A DNA stretch of 64,000 nt from Mucilaginibacter aurantiaciroseus. Lineage in GTDB: Bacteria; Bacteroidota; Bacteroidia; Sphingobacteriales; Sphingobacteriaceae. This document shows, one piece after another, positions 36,057 through 45,300 of this stretch (positions within the stretch are counted from its first letter, which is position 1; the number at the start of each line of letters is the position of its first letter). The stretch covers positions 124,001-188,000 of the forward strand of contig NZ_JAMXOF010000004.1 of NCBI RefSeq assembly GCF_024055595.1, read 5' to 3'. Below the pieces are notes generated by a model, which saw only the letters and a list, made by a program, of their open reading frames with translations, was not told the DNA's origin and did no database searches. The position numbers and the translations under genes are program-made.

Positions 36057-36743
36057 ATGAAAAAATTATTCTTAATAACCGCACTTGTTGCTACCACCTT
36101 TGGGGCATTCGCACAAAACGCAGACCTGCGCCGTAAAATTGAAGTTACCGGCATTGCCGAGCAAGAGGTTACGCCCGATATTATCAACGTATCTATCTCT
36201 TTAAAAGAGTACATGAACGGTAAAACCAAAGTGACCATTTCTACCCTGGAAAAACAATTAGAAAAAGCGGTTGCCGAAGCCGGTATTGCCAAAGAGGATT
36301 TTACCATCAACAGCCTATCATCATGGAATTACCAGACCGAGAAAAAGAAAAACCCGGACTTTTTAGCCAGCAAACAATACGGCATCAAATTTCGCGATCT
36401 GAATAAATTTGACCAGATCTTAAGCAAGGTTGATGCTAAAGGCATCCAGAGCACAAACATCGATAGCTACGATTATTCTAAGATCAACGATATTAAAAAC
36501 GCCCTTAAACTGAAAGCTTTGATAGCTGCCCGTGATAAAGCAGCTTTTTTAGTGAGCGGCCTTGGCGATAAATTGGGCAGCGTGCTAAACATTACAGAAA
36601 GCGATAACAGCAGTTTCCCGCAGCCACGTAACGTAATGTTTATGTCAAAAGCAGCAAGCGCTGATGTAGCGCCGGTATCTGACATCGATGTGCGTAAGAT
36701 CAAACTGAGTTTCCAGATCAACGCCATTTTCGAAATAAAATAA
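36057..36743 (+). CDS. SIMPL domain (DUF541) protein, exported
   Basis: A signal peptide (MKKLFLITALVATTFGAFAQ) precedes a single SIMPL domain of about 205 residues: RKIEVTGIAEQEVTPDIINV, KAVAEAGIAKEDFTINSLSS, YGIKFRDLNKFDQIL and AALKAR-like ALIAARDKAAFLVSGLGDK. The family is periplasmic with roles in stress tolerance that are not well defined. Length is normal. It is monocistronic with a terminator behind it. Confidence 0.85.
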   Translation: MKKLFLITALVATTFGAFAQNADLRRKIEVTGIAEQEVTPDIINVSISLKEYMNGKTKVTISTLEKQLEKAVAEAGIAKEDFTINSLSSWNYQTEKKKNPDFLASKQYGIKFRDLNKFDQILSKVDAKGIQSTNIDSYDYSKINDIKNALKLKALIAARDKAAFLVSGLGDKLGSVLNITESDNSSFPQPRNVMFMSKAASADVAPVSDIDVRKIKLSFQINAIFEIK

Positions 36744-36758
36744 TTAACCCTGTATATT

Positions 36759-36790
36759 AAAGCGGCCCTGAGTAATCGGGGCCGCTTTTG
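36759..36790 (+). terminator. terminator after the SIMPL gene
   Basis: Stem AAAGCGGCCC with its complement GGGCCGCTTT and a T tail, 15 bp past the stop. Confidence 0.88.
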
Positions 36791-36853
36791 TTTTGGGGCT
36801 ACGGCAAACATTTATTTTACAGGCATGTTATTATAAAAAATAAATTTACCCTT

Positions 36854-37093
36854 ATGAAAACGTTAAAATATTTTGCCATCGTTATTTTATTATCAGCATC
36901 GGTAACTGCTTGTAAAGATAGCGGCAGCAAGGCTCTAGGCGGCTCGGCAGATACCGTAGCCAAGTTGGGAACCGGCGATCCAAACAATACCCGGGCGGCT
37001 GATTCAACAAAAACGGACAGCCTTAACAAAGGCAATGCCGACCCAAGCGGCCGCGGCGCAAGCGATACCTTAAACGCGCGACCAATTCATTAA
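36854..37093 (+). CDS. small lipoprotein of unknown function
   Basis: The ATG at 36854 starts a 79-residue lipoprotein, MKTLKYFAIVILLSASVTAC, with the lipobox Cys at residue 20. The mature part (KDSGSKALGGSADTVAKLGT and DPNNTRAADSTKTDSLNKGN) is polar, Asp/Ser/Thr rich and probably unstructured. The frame extends upstream to 36788, but that region follows a terminator, so the later start is preferred. No function is recognised. Confidence 0.6.
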   Translation: MKTLKYFAIVILLSASVTACKDSGSKALGGSADTVAKLGTGDPNNTRAADSTKTDSLNKGNADPSGRGASDTLNARPIH

Positions 37094-37176
37094 CAGTTGC
37101 TTATAACTATAATATTGCTTGTAGTTTGTTAATATAGAATATACATTTTATATTCGTGTCCCTTAACTGTTTGAGC

Positions 37177-37587
37177 ATGATACGTACACGTTCTAAAAAA
37201 GTACTTTTGGTTGCCCCGCAAGCTTTCCCCGACCAGCTACTGGCCGAGTACGATAACGTGAAACATATTTTTGCCATTACCTCGATATTCCCGGAAATGC
37301 ACGAAACAAAACCCGATGTGATCCTGTTTGACCATGCGCACATGGCAGGCAACCTGGAACGCATATTACGCCGCCTGCAAACCAACCCTTTTTATAAGCA
37401 CATTAAAATTTGCTGCTACAAGCGTAACGAAAGTATCACTGCCGATGCCACGCTTAAAGTTTTGGGTGTTGATCATATGATCTATCATGCCGATCTGCAA
37501 AAAACTTCCAAAAGTAATGTCGCGCTAAACGCCATCAACAATCTGGTGAACGCTTCGTTATTGAGGTTGATGGCCGGGGTGGTATAA
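37177..37587 (+). CDS. receiver-like domain protein lacking the acidic pair
   Basis: The 136-residue protein has the length and strand pattern of a stand-alone response regulator receiver. VILFDHAHMAG resembles the beta-3 phospho-acceptor strand with Asp52, and IKICCYKRN and HMIYHADLQK take the places of beta-4 and beta-5. The N-terminal strand VLLVAPQAF lacks the Asp/Glu pair that binds Mg2+, and no output domain follows. It may be a degenerate receiver acting as a binding protein. The start is ATG 37177; an upstream TTG/GTG region has no support. Confidence 0.6.
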   Translation: MIRTRSKKVLLVAPQAFPDQLLAEYDNVKHIFAITSIFPEMHETKPDVILFDHAHMAGNLERILRRLQTNPFYKHIKICCYKRNESITADATLKVLGVDHMIYHADLQKTSKSNVALNAINNLVNASLLRLMAGVV

Positions 37588-37826
37588 GTGTTCACTGGTT
37601 CATTAGTTGATTGGTGCATTAGCGTTGTGCCCTGCAATTCTCAACCTCCAGAATTTTCAGCCTTCTCGATTTTTGAATTTTGACTTGTGAATTTTTACTT
37701 ACATCTCTCCTATCAATCATTTTACATACGGGTAACACTTTTACAACAAATTGCTGTTAAACTTGTATGTTCATTATCAGTGCTAAAAACATAACATTGG
37801 TGAGGGCTTAAAGCGTATCACACAAA

Positions 37827-38984
37827 ATGAAAATAGGAATAGTTTGTTATCCCACCTTCGGCGGAAGCGGGGTTGTTGCTACAGAGTTAGGTAAAGCCCT
37901 TGCAGACCGCGGGCACCAAATTCACTTTGTTACCTACAACCAACCTGCGCGCCTCGATTTTTTCTCCGAAAACCTTTTTTACCACGAAGTATCGGTATCG
38001 CAATACCCATTGTTTGATTACCCACCGTATGAACTGGCCCTTGCCAGCCGCCTGGTAGACGTGGTAAGGTTTGAGAAACTGGACCTGCTGCACGTACACT
38101 ACGCTATTCCCCATGCATCTGCAGCGTTTATGGCAAAGCAAATCCTGGCAACTTACGGCATTTCTATTCCGTTCATCACTACGCTGCACGGTACCGATAT
38201 TACTTTAGTTGGGCAGGATAACACCTATAAACCGGTGGTTACCTTCTCCATTAACCAAAGCGATGGCGTAACCGCGGTATCTGAGCATTTAAAAAACGAC
38301 ACCTATAAATATTTTAAGATAGAGAAGGACATTAAAGTGATCCCCAACTTTATCGACCTTACACGTTTTAGCCTTAAACCGAAGGATCACTTTAAAAAAG
38401 CCATCGCCCCTAATGGCGAAAAGGTTTTGGTGCATACTTCTAACTTCCGTAAGGTAAAACGTACCGAAGATGTGGTAAAGATGTTTGCCAAAGTGATAGA
38501 GAAGATCCCGGCTAAATTATTAATGGTTGGCGATGGCGGCGAACGCTCTTTATGTGAACGCCTTTGCCGCGACCTGGGCATTAACGAGCATGTACGCTTT
38601 TTAGGCAAGCAGGATGCCATCGAAGAGATCCTATCGGTAGCCGACCTGTTCCTGATGCCGTCACAGTCCGAAAGTTTTGGTTTGGCAGCATTAGAAGCTA
38701 TGGCCTGCAAAGTTCCTGTTATCAGCAGTAACGCGGGCGGTTTGCCAGAGCTAAACATAGAAGGTGTTACCGGCTTTTTACTGGATATTGGCGATGTTGA
38801 CGGCATGGCCGAGAAAGCAATCTATATTTTAGAGGATGAGGACAGGCTTAACCAATTTAAAGAAAACGCTCTTAAACGCGCTAAAGAACTGGAGCTTGCC
38901 AACATTATGCCACTGTACGAAAACTTCTACAAAGAAGTGATAGAAAAGAATAAACTGGAAGTTGCTAAATGCAGCAATAAATAA
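37827..38984 (+). CDS. bshA: N-acetyl-alpha-D-glucosaminyl L-malate synthase
   Basis: The 385-residue GT4 glycosyltransferase starts MKIGIVCYPTFGGSGVVATE, has LHVHYAIPHASAAFMAKQIL, ITTLHGTDITLVGQDNTYKP and SESFGLAALEAMACKVPVIS, all typical of BshA. It joins UDP-GlcNAc to L-malate, the first step of bacillithiol synthesis. The start is supported by the immediate GGSGVV loop of the Rossmann fold. The 239-bp upstream gap has no gene; it holds a 28-bp sequence that resembles one at 21814. The later bsh genes are not in the window. Confidence 0.93.
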   Translation: MKIGIVCYPTFGGSGVVATELGKALADRGHQIHFVTYNQPARLDFFSENLFYHEVSVSQYPLFDYPPYELALASRLVDVVRFEKLDLLHVHYAIPHASAAFMAKQILATYGISIPFITTLHGTDITLVGQDNTYKPVVTFSINQSDGVTAVSEHLKNDTYKYFKIEKDIKVIPNFIDLTRFSLKPKDHFKKAIAPNGEKVLVHTSNFRKVKRTEDVVKMFAKVIEKIPAKLLMVGDGGERSLCERLCRDLGINEHVRFLGKQDAIEEILSVADLFLMPSQSESFGLAALEAMACKVPVISSNAGGLPELNIEGVTGFLLDIGDVDGMAEKAIYILEDEDRLNQFKENALKRAKELELANIMPLYENFYKEVIEKNKLEVAKCSNK

Positions 38985-39058
38985 TGTAACATAATTATAA
39001 CCTTTTGGCCTGATTTGTGTTTATACACCAATCAACATATATTATAATAAGAAATAAC

Positions 39059-39559
39059 ATGAAAAAGATATTCCAAACAACCATTGCCATTTTAGCTGTT
39101 GCCTTTATTTTCTCGGCTTGTTCAACACCGAAGCAAACAAACGCGGGTACTACAACATCTGCAAATGTGTCTCGAGGTAAATTTACCGGCACATGGACGC
39201 TTACTAACGTAAGCTATGACGGCCTTTTACCAGGCGCTGTACAAAACGTGTTTGACCAGGCATCGCCAAAGGATTTTGTAGGCAGCACCTGGAAATTTAC
39301 TAATAGCGGTAACGGTATTTATACCTTACAAAGCGGCGCGTCGCAACCCATATTCTGGTCGGTGTTTAACGGTGGCAGCACCGGTACGCAGTTCCAGTTC
39401 AAAAAACTTTACCAAGGCGATAAAGCCAAAAACGTAGCCGAAGGTTACCGTTTAGATATTGGCAATATAGACAATGCCAACATGACCTTACGCTCACCTG
39501 TACCAATTGGTAACAGCGGCAAAGGTTACATCGTTTACTCGTTTACCAAAGCCCAGTAG
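39059..39559 (+). CDS. lipocalin-like lipoprotein
   Basis: A lipoprotein signal (MKKIFQTTIAILAVAFIFSA then Cys) is followed by about 145 residues with a GxW-type opening (KFTGTWTLTNVSYDG) and alternating strands (DFVGSTWKFTNSGNGIYTLQ and TQFQFKKLYQGDKAKNVA), consistent with a small beta-barrel of the lipocalin-like class. Ligand unknown. ATG 39059 is chosen because the 14 codons before it are not signal-like. Followed directly by a terminator. Confidence 0.65.
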   Translation: MKKIFQTTIAILAVAFIFSACSTPKQTNAGTTTSANVSRGKFTGTWTLTNVSYDGLLPGAVQNVFDQASPKDFVGSTWKFTNSGNGIYTLQSGASQPIFWSVFNGGSTGTQFQFKKLYQGDKAKNVAEGYRLDIGNIDNANMTLRSPVPIGNSGKGYIVYSFTKAQ

Positions 39560-39597
39560 ATAAAGTAAAAATTCAAAATCTTTAACTAATAAATGCA

Positions 39598-39632
39598 AGA
39601 AGCCGAAAGTGTATGACACTTTCGGCTTCTCT
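39598..39632. terminator. bidirectional terminator
   Basis: A perfect 15-bp stem (AGAAGCCGAAAGTGT, 39598-39612, with 39616-39630) and a 3-base loop between convergent genes. Confidence 0.92.
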
Positions 39633-39655
39633 GTTTTTGAATTTTGAATTTCCTC

Positions 39656-40798
39656 TTACATCGCTGATGCAAACTTCACACAAACCGGGTTGCCAACTTC
39701 TACACGGCTAACGGCCTGCCCAATTTTGCCGGTATTCTCATCTATTTTGTACACAATGATGCTATCGCTGGTTTGATGCGCGATAACGATAAACCTACCC
39801 GATGGATCGATAGCAAAGTTACGCGGGCCTTTGCCACCTGTAGGCTTACGCTCGATAAAGGTAAGCTCGCCATTTTCCTGGTTGATTGAAAATACAGATA
39901 TATCATTAGCATCGCCACGGTTAGTGGCATACAAGAACTTTCCGTTTGGTGTGATGTGGATATCCGCAGCACCTGTAGCGCCTTTAAAACCATCAGCCAA
40001 TAAAGTAATGTCTTGTTTCAATTTAGGTTTGCCGTTGTTATAGTCGTACACTAAAACCGCGCTTCCCATTTCCATAATGGCGTACAGGTATTTTTTATCG
40101 TTAGAGAAAGCCAAATGGCGTGGGCCGTAACCCGGGGTTACACTTACAAATGCCGGTTTAACAGGCACTATCGGGTTCTCCTTACCGCCTTTGTATTTGG
40201 TGATGTTTATTTTATCGGTACCCAGGTCGGTGTACAGCACATATTTTTCATCGGGCGATAGAACCGCCGTGTGCACGTGTGCTTTCTCCTGGCGCTCTTT
40301 ATTTACGCCATGGCCTTCATCCTTTATGGTTTGCACCGCAGCGCCAATAGAACCATCTACATTAATAGGTAACACCGCGATATTACCACCCGAGTAATTG
40401 GCTACAAACAGGTTCTTCTGTTCTTTATCAACCGATACATAACATGGCGAACCACCCAATGTCGATACTTTATTGATAAAAGTTAAGGCGCCTGTTTTAC
40501 CGTCAAATTTAAATGAGCTAACCTCGCCGTTATCATTCTCGTTTACCGCGTATACAAATTTATTATTGGCCGATACCGCCACATACGATGGGTTGCTTAC
40601 ATCATCGATACGGTTAAGATAAGCTATGCGGCCGCTTTCAGTATAAAAACGATAAACGGATAACCCGCTGCTTTTACCGCTTGTATAAGCGCCAACAACA
40701 ATATCATAGCTTTTTGGGAAAAGGGACTTTTTGGGCTTTTGCTGCGCGGTGCCTAAAAAAGGGGATAACATAGAGATCAATATCAGTAATTTTTTCAT
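39656..40798 (-). CDS. lactonase family protein (6-phosphogluconolactonase-like), exported
   Basis: The 380-residue seven-bladed propeller begins with a signal peptide ending FLGTAQQKPKK and shows the lactonase family strands GLSVYRFYTESGRIAYLNRI, GGSPCYVSVDKEQKNLFVAN, YGPRHLAFSNDKKYLYAIME and GPRNFAIDPSGRFIVIAHQT. The family includes the YbhE-type phosphogluconolactonase, but an exported copy is unlikely to act on that substrate, so only the fold is claimed. It is bounded by a terminator at its 3' end and by the repeat-rich gap upstream. Confidence 0.8.
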   Translation of the reverse strand: MKKLLILISMLSPFLGTAQQKPKKSLFPKSYDIVVGAYTSGKSSGLSVYRFYTESGRIAYLNRIDDVSNPSYVAVSANNKFVYAVNENDNGEVSSFKFDGKTGALTFINKVSTLGGSPCYVSVDKEQKNLFVANYSGGNIAVLPINVDGSIGAAVQTIKDEGHGVNKERQEKAHVHTAVLSPDEKYVLYTDLGTDKINITKYKGGKENPIVPVKPAFVSVTPGYGPRHLAFSNDKKYLYAIMEMGSAVLVYDYNNGKPKLKQDITLLADGFKGATGAADIHITPNGKFLYATNRGDANDISVFSINQENGELTFIERKPTGGKGPRNFAIDPSGRFIVIAHQTSDSIIVYKIDENTGKIGQAVSRVEVGNPVCVKFASAM

Positions 40799-40920
40799 TA
40801 GGAATTTTTGGTTTATAAGTGCAAGTTAATAAAACAATTTATAAAGTTGGGGTGCTTGTATGAGACGAGGAATGGCGGGGGAAGTTTAATGCGAGTTTTT
40901 ACATCAGAGCTTAACATAGG

Positions 40921-41018
40921 CGTCATTGCTGTAAGGAGCGAAGCAATCCCTTTAGGACAATTATACACCTTGCATGATGGATTTACTTAAAAAGATTGCT
41001 TCGCACCTTGCAATAACG
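40921..41018. repeat. palindromic interspersed repeat, family A copy 3
   Basis: Two arms of about 25 bp, GTCATTGCTGTAAGGAGCG onward at 40921-40948 and GATTGCTTCGCACCTTGCAA at 40994-41018, are imperfect complements around a 45-bp spacer. GCGAAGCAATC pairs with GATTGCTTCGC. The same outer CGTCATTGC/GCAATAACG ends occur in copies 1 and 2. It lies in the 573-bp gap between the lactonase and lspA, which has no gene. Confidence 0.7.
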
Positions 41019-41270
41019 GAACATTTATATATCGATGGGTTTAAGATCGATCGCTACATTTTTAACCAGCGTTGGCTCAAATCTCAAAGCGGGCGTGCCG
41101 GGTGTATGGCGGGAATGTCGGTTTAGTTTCGAAGTACGCGCATATGGCGAGAGAGCGTTAAAAACCGGCAGGGCCGGTGGAAGTGTTGCTTTGACTTGCC
41201 CTTTTCTTTTGGTTCGCCCGCTGTCGACATGCGTGCCGCATGTGCCTAAACAGGACAGGTATACAGTCGA

Positions 41271-41304
41271 CTGATCTATCGAAGATCGCCACGTTATAGC
41301 TCGC
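41271..41304. repeat. partial family A repeat
   Basis: GATCTATCGAAGATCGCCAC and following TTATAGCTCGC match one arm of the family A core (TCTATCGAAGATTGCCAC in copy 2's opposite strand). The rest of the element is not found. Confidence 0.5.
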
Positions 41305-41327
41305 AAAGACGCGTGATTTAAACAAAA

Positions 41328-41351
41328 AAAGCCCCGATAAATCGAGGCTTT
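41328..41351 (-). terminator. terminator of the ileS-lspA unit
   Basis: AAAGCCCCGAT pairs with ATCGAGGCTTT (one mismatch) 20 bp past the lspA stop on the minus strand, flanked by a T run in that direction. Confidence 0.85.
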
Positions 41352-41371
41352 AAATATTGTATAGAAGCTTT

Positions 41372-41977
41372 TTACTCCTCTACCATTTCGCTATTAGGGC
41401 TACTAACCTCGGGCTCTTCCTGTTGAAAGTAGCGCTTTTGATTTAATAGTATCATGATGACACCTACTGATATGGCAGCATCAGCCAGGTTAAATACCGG
41501 GCGGAAGAAAGTATACTCCTCGCCTCCCCAGATGGGCACCCATGCCGGGAACTGGCCTGTTAACAGCGGGAAATAAAACATATCTACTACACGGCCGTGG
41601 AAGATGCCGGCGTAATTGTAGATGACCCCGTAAAAGGTAGAATCGATAATATTACCCAGCGCACCGGCTAATATTAAGGCTACCATCATCACAAGGCCGC
41701 GGTGGTATTTATGTTTGACCAGAAACACCAAAGCGAAACCAATACCACAAACCGCGACGATGCGGAATAGCGTTAAAGCCAGTTTACCAAGCTCGCCGCC
41801 CAATTCCATGCCAAAGGCCATGCCGTTGTTTTCCACGTAGTTTAGCATCCCGCGATTACCCATAAAGTGGATCTCCTCGTGCATTTGCATGTGGGTTTTA
41901 ACCCAGATCTTGATGATCTGATCGAGCAGGATAATTAAAGCAGCAGTAAAAAAAGGTTTTGTATAAGCAGCCTTCAT
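41372..41977 (-). CDS. lspA: lipoprotein signal peptidase
   Basis: The 201-residue membrane protein has four hydrophobic segments and the catalytic Asp motifs of signal peptidase II: VENNGMAFGMELGG, GALGNIIDSTFYGVIYNY and VFNLADAAISVGVIMIL. It cleaves prolipoproteins at the lipobox Cys. The C-terminal tail is longer than usual. It is the last gene of an operon whose first gene is ileS, and the DUF-like DksA gene directly precedes it with a single-base gap. Confidence 0.92.
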   Translation of the reverse strand: MKAAYTKPFFTAALIILLDQIIKIWVKTHMQMHEEIHFMGNRGMLNYVENNGMAFGMELGGELGKLALTLFRIVAVCGIGFALVFLVKHKYHRGLVMMVALILAGALGNIIDSTFYGVIYNYAGIFHGRVVDMFYFPLLTGQFPAWVPIWGGEEYTFFRPVFNLADAAISVGVIMILLNQKRYFQQEEPEVSSPNSEMVEE

Positions 41978-42355
41978 TTATTGCTTCAGTTTAGCTTCCA
42001 TAGTTAGCGTTGTATGCGGTACCGCACGCAGGCGTTCTTTAGGGATTAGCTTACCGGTTTCGCGGCAAATACCATAGGTTTTGTTTTCGATACGTATCAA
42101 AGCAGCCTCTAACTGCTCAATAAATTTCTTTTGGCGGGCAGCTAACTGGTTAATTTGTTCTTTTTCCAACGTTGCAGATCCATCCTCCAATGTTTTGTAA
42201 GTACCTGCAGTATCATCTGTACCATTCGCGTTTGGCGAACTTAACGAAGTAGCTAATGCATTTAGCTCTTCTTTGGAGCTGCGTAATTTTTCTAATAATA
42301 GGCCCTTAAATTCTACTAATTCCGAATCAGAGTACCTTGTTTTTTGGTTTTCCAT
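41978..42355 (-). CDS. DksA/TraR-like protein without an intact zinc finger
   Basis: The 125-residue protein has the coiled-coil hairpin typical of DksA (SDSELVEFKGLLLEKLRSSK, EKEQINQLAARQKKFIEQLE) and the C-terminal YGICRETGKLIPKERLRAVP. The C4 zinc finger has only one of its four cysteines (in YGIC), so it does not bind zinc in the normal way. Related Bacteroidota proteins share this degenerate finger. It may bind RNA polymerase, but the coiled-coil-tip residues are not readable as DksA's DxxDxA. It lies between ileS and lspA with no spacing. Confidence 0.8.
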   Translation of the reverse strand: MENQKTRYSDSELVEFKGLLLEKLRSSKEELNALATSLSSPNANGTDDTAGTYKTLEDGSATLEKEQINQLAARQKKFIEQLEAALIRIENKTYGICRETGKLIPKERLRAVPHTTLTMEAKLKQ

Positions 42356-45300
42356 TTAAGTTTTAATTATAGCAATCAAAATTTCATATTCGTCAATAAC
42401 GGCCTTTTCGCCTTCAGTTAGCTGATTATCAAGCGCAAGGCTATCAGCTAAAATTTCGGCGCAAATATAAGCTAAATTATTCTCCGCTGCTTTCCAGATC
42501 TCCGCGCCGCAATTCACAGCCACGGTTATCTTGTCGGTAACTTCAAATCCTTTAGTCTTACGTAAGTTTTGTATGCGGTTTATCAGTTCGCGGGCAATAC
42601 CTTCCTCTTTCAGCTCATCGGTTATCGTAACATCTAAAGCCACGGTTAGTTTGCCTAAATTTGCAACCTGCCAGCCCGGAACATCTTCTGCGATAATTTC
42701 CACATCCGATAACAGGATATCGTATTTGCCATCAAGCACCGCAATTGTGCCTGTAGTTTCTAATTCCGAGATCTGTTCCTGGCCAAACGCATTGATAGCC
42801 GCGGCTACATCTTTCATATCTTTACCAACCTTAGTGCCCAGGGCCTTAAAGTTTGGTTTTATCTTCTTTTTAATGAAACCGGCGGCATCGGTAATGTACT
42901 CAATATCCTTGATGTTCGTTTCAGAAAGAATCAGTTCTTTAACCTTCTCTATCTGCTCCTTAAAGGTCTTGTCCAATATCGGCAATAATATTTTGCTTAA
43001 CGGGCGGCGAACCGGGATTTCTATTTTTTTACGAAGCGATAATACCAGCGATGAAATATCCTGCGCCATTTGCATCCGCTCTTCAAGGGCACTATCTACC
43101 AGGCCGTTATGATATTCCGGGTAGTAAGCAAGGTGTACCGATTCAAACTCCTCTTTACCGGTAACGCTGTTCAGATCAGTATATAAACGCTCTGCAAAGA
43201 ACGGCGCTATAGGCGACATTAATTTACTGATAGCAATCAAACAGGTATAAAGCGTTTGATATGCCGATAACTTATCTTCCGAATTATCCGACCTCCAGAA
43301 ACGGCGCCGGCTCAAGCGGATGTACCAGTTGCTAAAATGCGCGTCAACAAATTCCTGTATGGCGCGGGCAGCTTTAGTTGGTTCAAAATCGGCGTAGTAA
43401 CCGTCAACCTCTTTGCTCAGAGTGTTTAGTAACGATATGATCCAGCGGTCAAGTTCCGGGCGTTTTTCTAAAGCGATCTCGGCTTCTTCGTATTTAAACT
43501 TATCGATGTTGGCATACAGCACAAAAAACGAGTACGTGTTGTACAACGTACCGAAGAACTTACGGCGAACCTCATCAATACCATCGATATTGAATTTAAG
43601 GTTATCCCATGGCGACGCGTTGCTGATCATATACCAGCGGGCTGCATCGGCACCAAATTGCTCGATAGTTTCAAACGGATCGATACCATTGCCTAAACGT
43701 TTAGACATTTTGTTACCGTTCTTATCAAGCACGAGCCCGTTTGATACCACATTTTTAAACGCTACACCTTTGTTACCAACCAGTTCGTTCACGGCTTTAA
43801 TCTCGTCACTGGCTTCGCTCAGCATTACCGCAATGGCGTGCAGGGTAAAGAACCAGCCGCGGGTTTGGTCTACACCCTCAGCAATAAAATCGGCCGGGTA
43901 AGCAGCAGCAAACTCCTCTTTATTCTCAAAAGGGAAATGCCATTGCGCGTATGGCATAGCACCGCTATCAAACCAAACGTCGATCAGGTCTGCCTCGCGC
44001 AGCATACGGTTACCGGCTGATGAGGTCAGGATCACATCATCCACATAAGGGCGGTGCATATCCTCCAGTTTAAAGCCCGCAGGCATTAAACCGGCGGCGA
44101 TAGATTTTTCTATCTCGGCATTCAGCTCGGCAATCGAGCCGATACATTTTTCTTCCTTGCCATCTTCCTCGCGCCAGATAGGCAGCGGGGTACCCCAGTA
44201 ACGCGAACGCGAAAGGTTCCAGTCTACCAGGTTTTCCAGCCAGTTGCCAAAACGGCCGGTGCCGGTACTTTCGGGTTTCCAGTTAATGGTTTTATTTAGC
44301 GCAACCATTTTATCCTTCACCGCGGTAGTACGGATGAACCAGCTATCCAAAGGATAGTATAGTATCGGCTCATCAGAACGCCACGAGTGCGGGTAGCTGT
44401 GCTCGTATTTTTTAACGTCGAACGCGCGGTTCTCGGTTTTTAATTTGATGGAGATGAGTACGTCCGTCGGCCTGAAACCTTCTGCGGCACGGTCTGCATC
44501 GGTGTAATATTCTTCTTTAACGTAACGGCCTGCAAAATCGGTAACCTCATCTACAAAGCGGCCCTGCTTATTAACCAAAGGCACATCTTTACCGTTCTCG
44601 TCTTTTATCAGTACCGATGGTACGTTGTTTTCCTTACATGCCCTAAAGTCATCCGCACCAAAAATAGAGGCGGTGTGTACAATGCCGGTACCATCTTCGG
44701 TAGTCACAAAATCTGCCGGGATAACACGGAAGGCGTTTTTCTCCAGGTCTGCATTGGTTACGTACCGCATTAGCTGCTCGTAATGGATGCCCAACAGGTC
44801 GGTGCCTTTAAACTCACGGGTTAAGGACCAGGGGATAATTTTATCGCCGCCTTTGTAATCTTCAAAAGACGCGTTCTCGCCTTCAGCCTTAAAATATTTT
44901 TTCACCAGGTCCTTAGCCAATACAACGCTGATAGGCTCGTACGTATAAGGATTAAAAGTGTTTATTTGTACATAGCTGATGCTTTCGCCAACGGCTAAAG
45001 CACAGTTTGAAGGTAGTGTCCATGGAGTGGTAGTCCAGGCAAGGATAAATACATCGCTGGTTACGCCATCAAATAAAAATGCCGAATCTTTATCGTTCTT
45101 TACTTTAAACTGAGCAACAATGGTGGTATCCTTTACCATTTTGTAGGTGCCCGGCTGGTTCAGCTCGTGCGAGCTAAGGCCGGTACCCGATTTTGGCGAA
45201 TATGGCTGTACAGTGTAACCTTTGTACAACAAGTCCTTATCGTAAAGCTGTTTCAGGATCCACCAAAGGCTTTCGATGTATTCGTTCTCGTAGGTAACGT

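Noticed and set aside
40799-41371. Small open frames in the gap before lspA
   Set aside because: They lie over the palindromic repeats and have no codon-level signal, no signal peptide and no start context.
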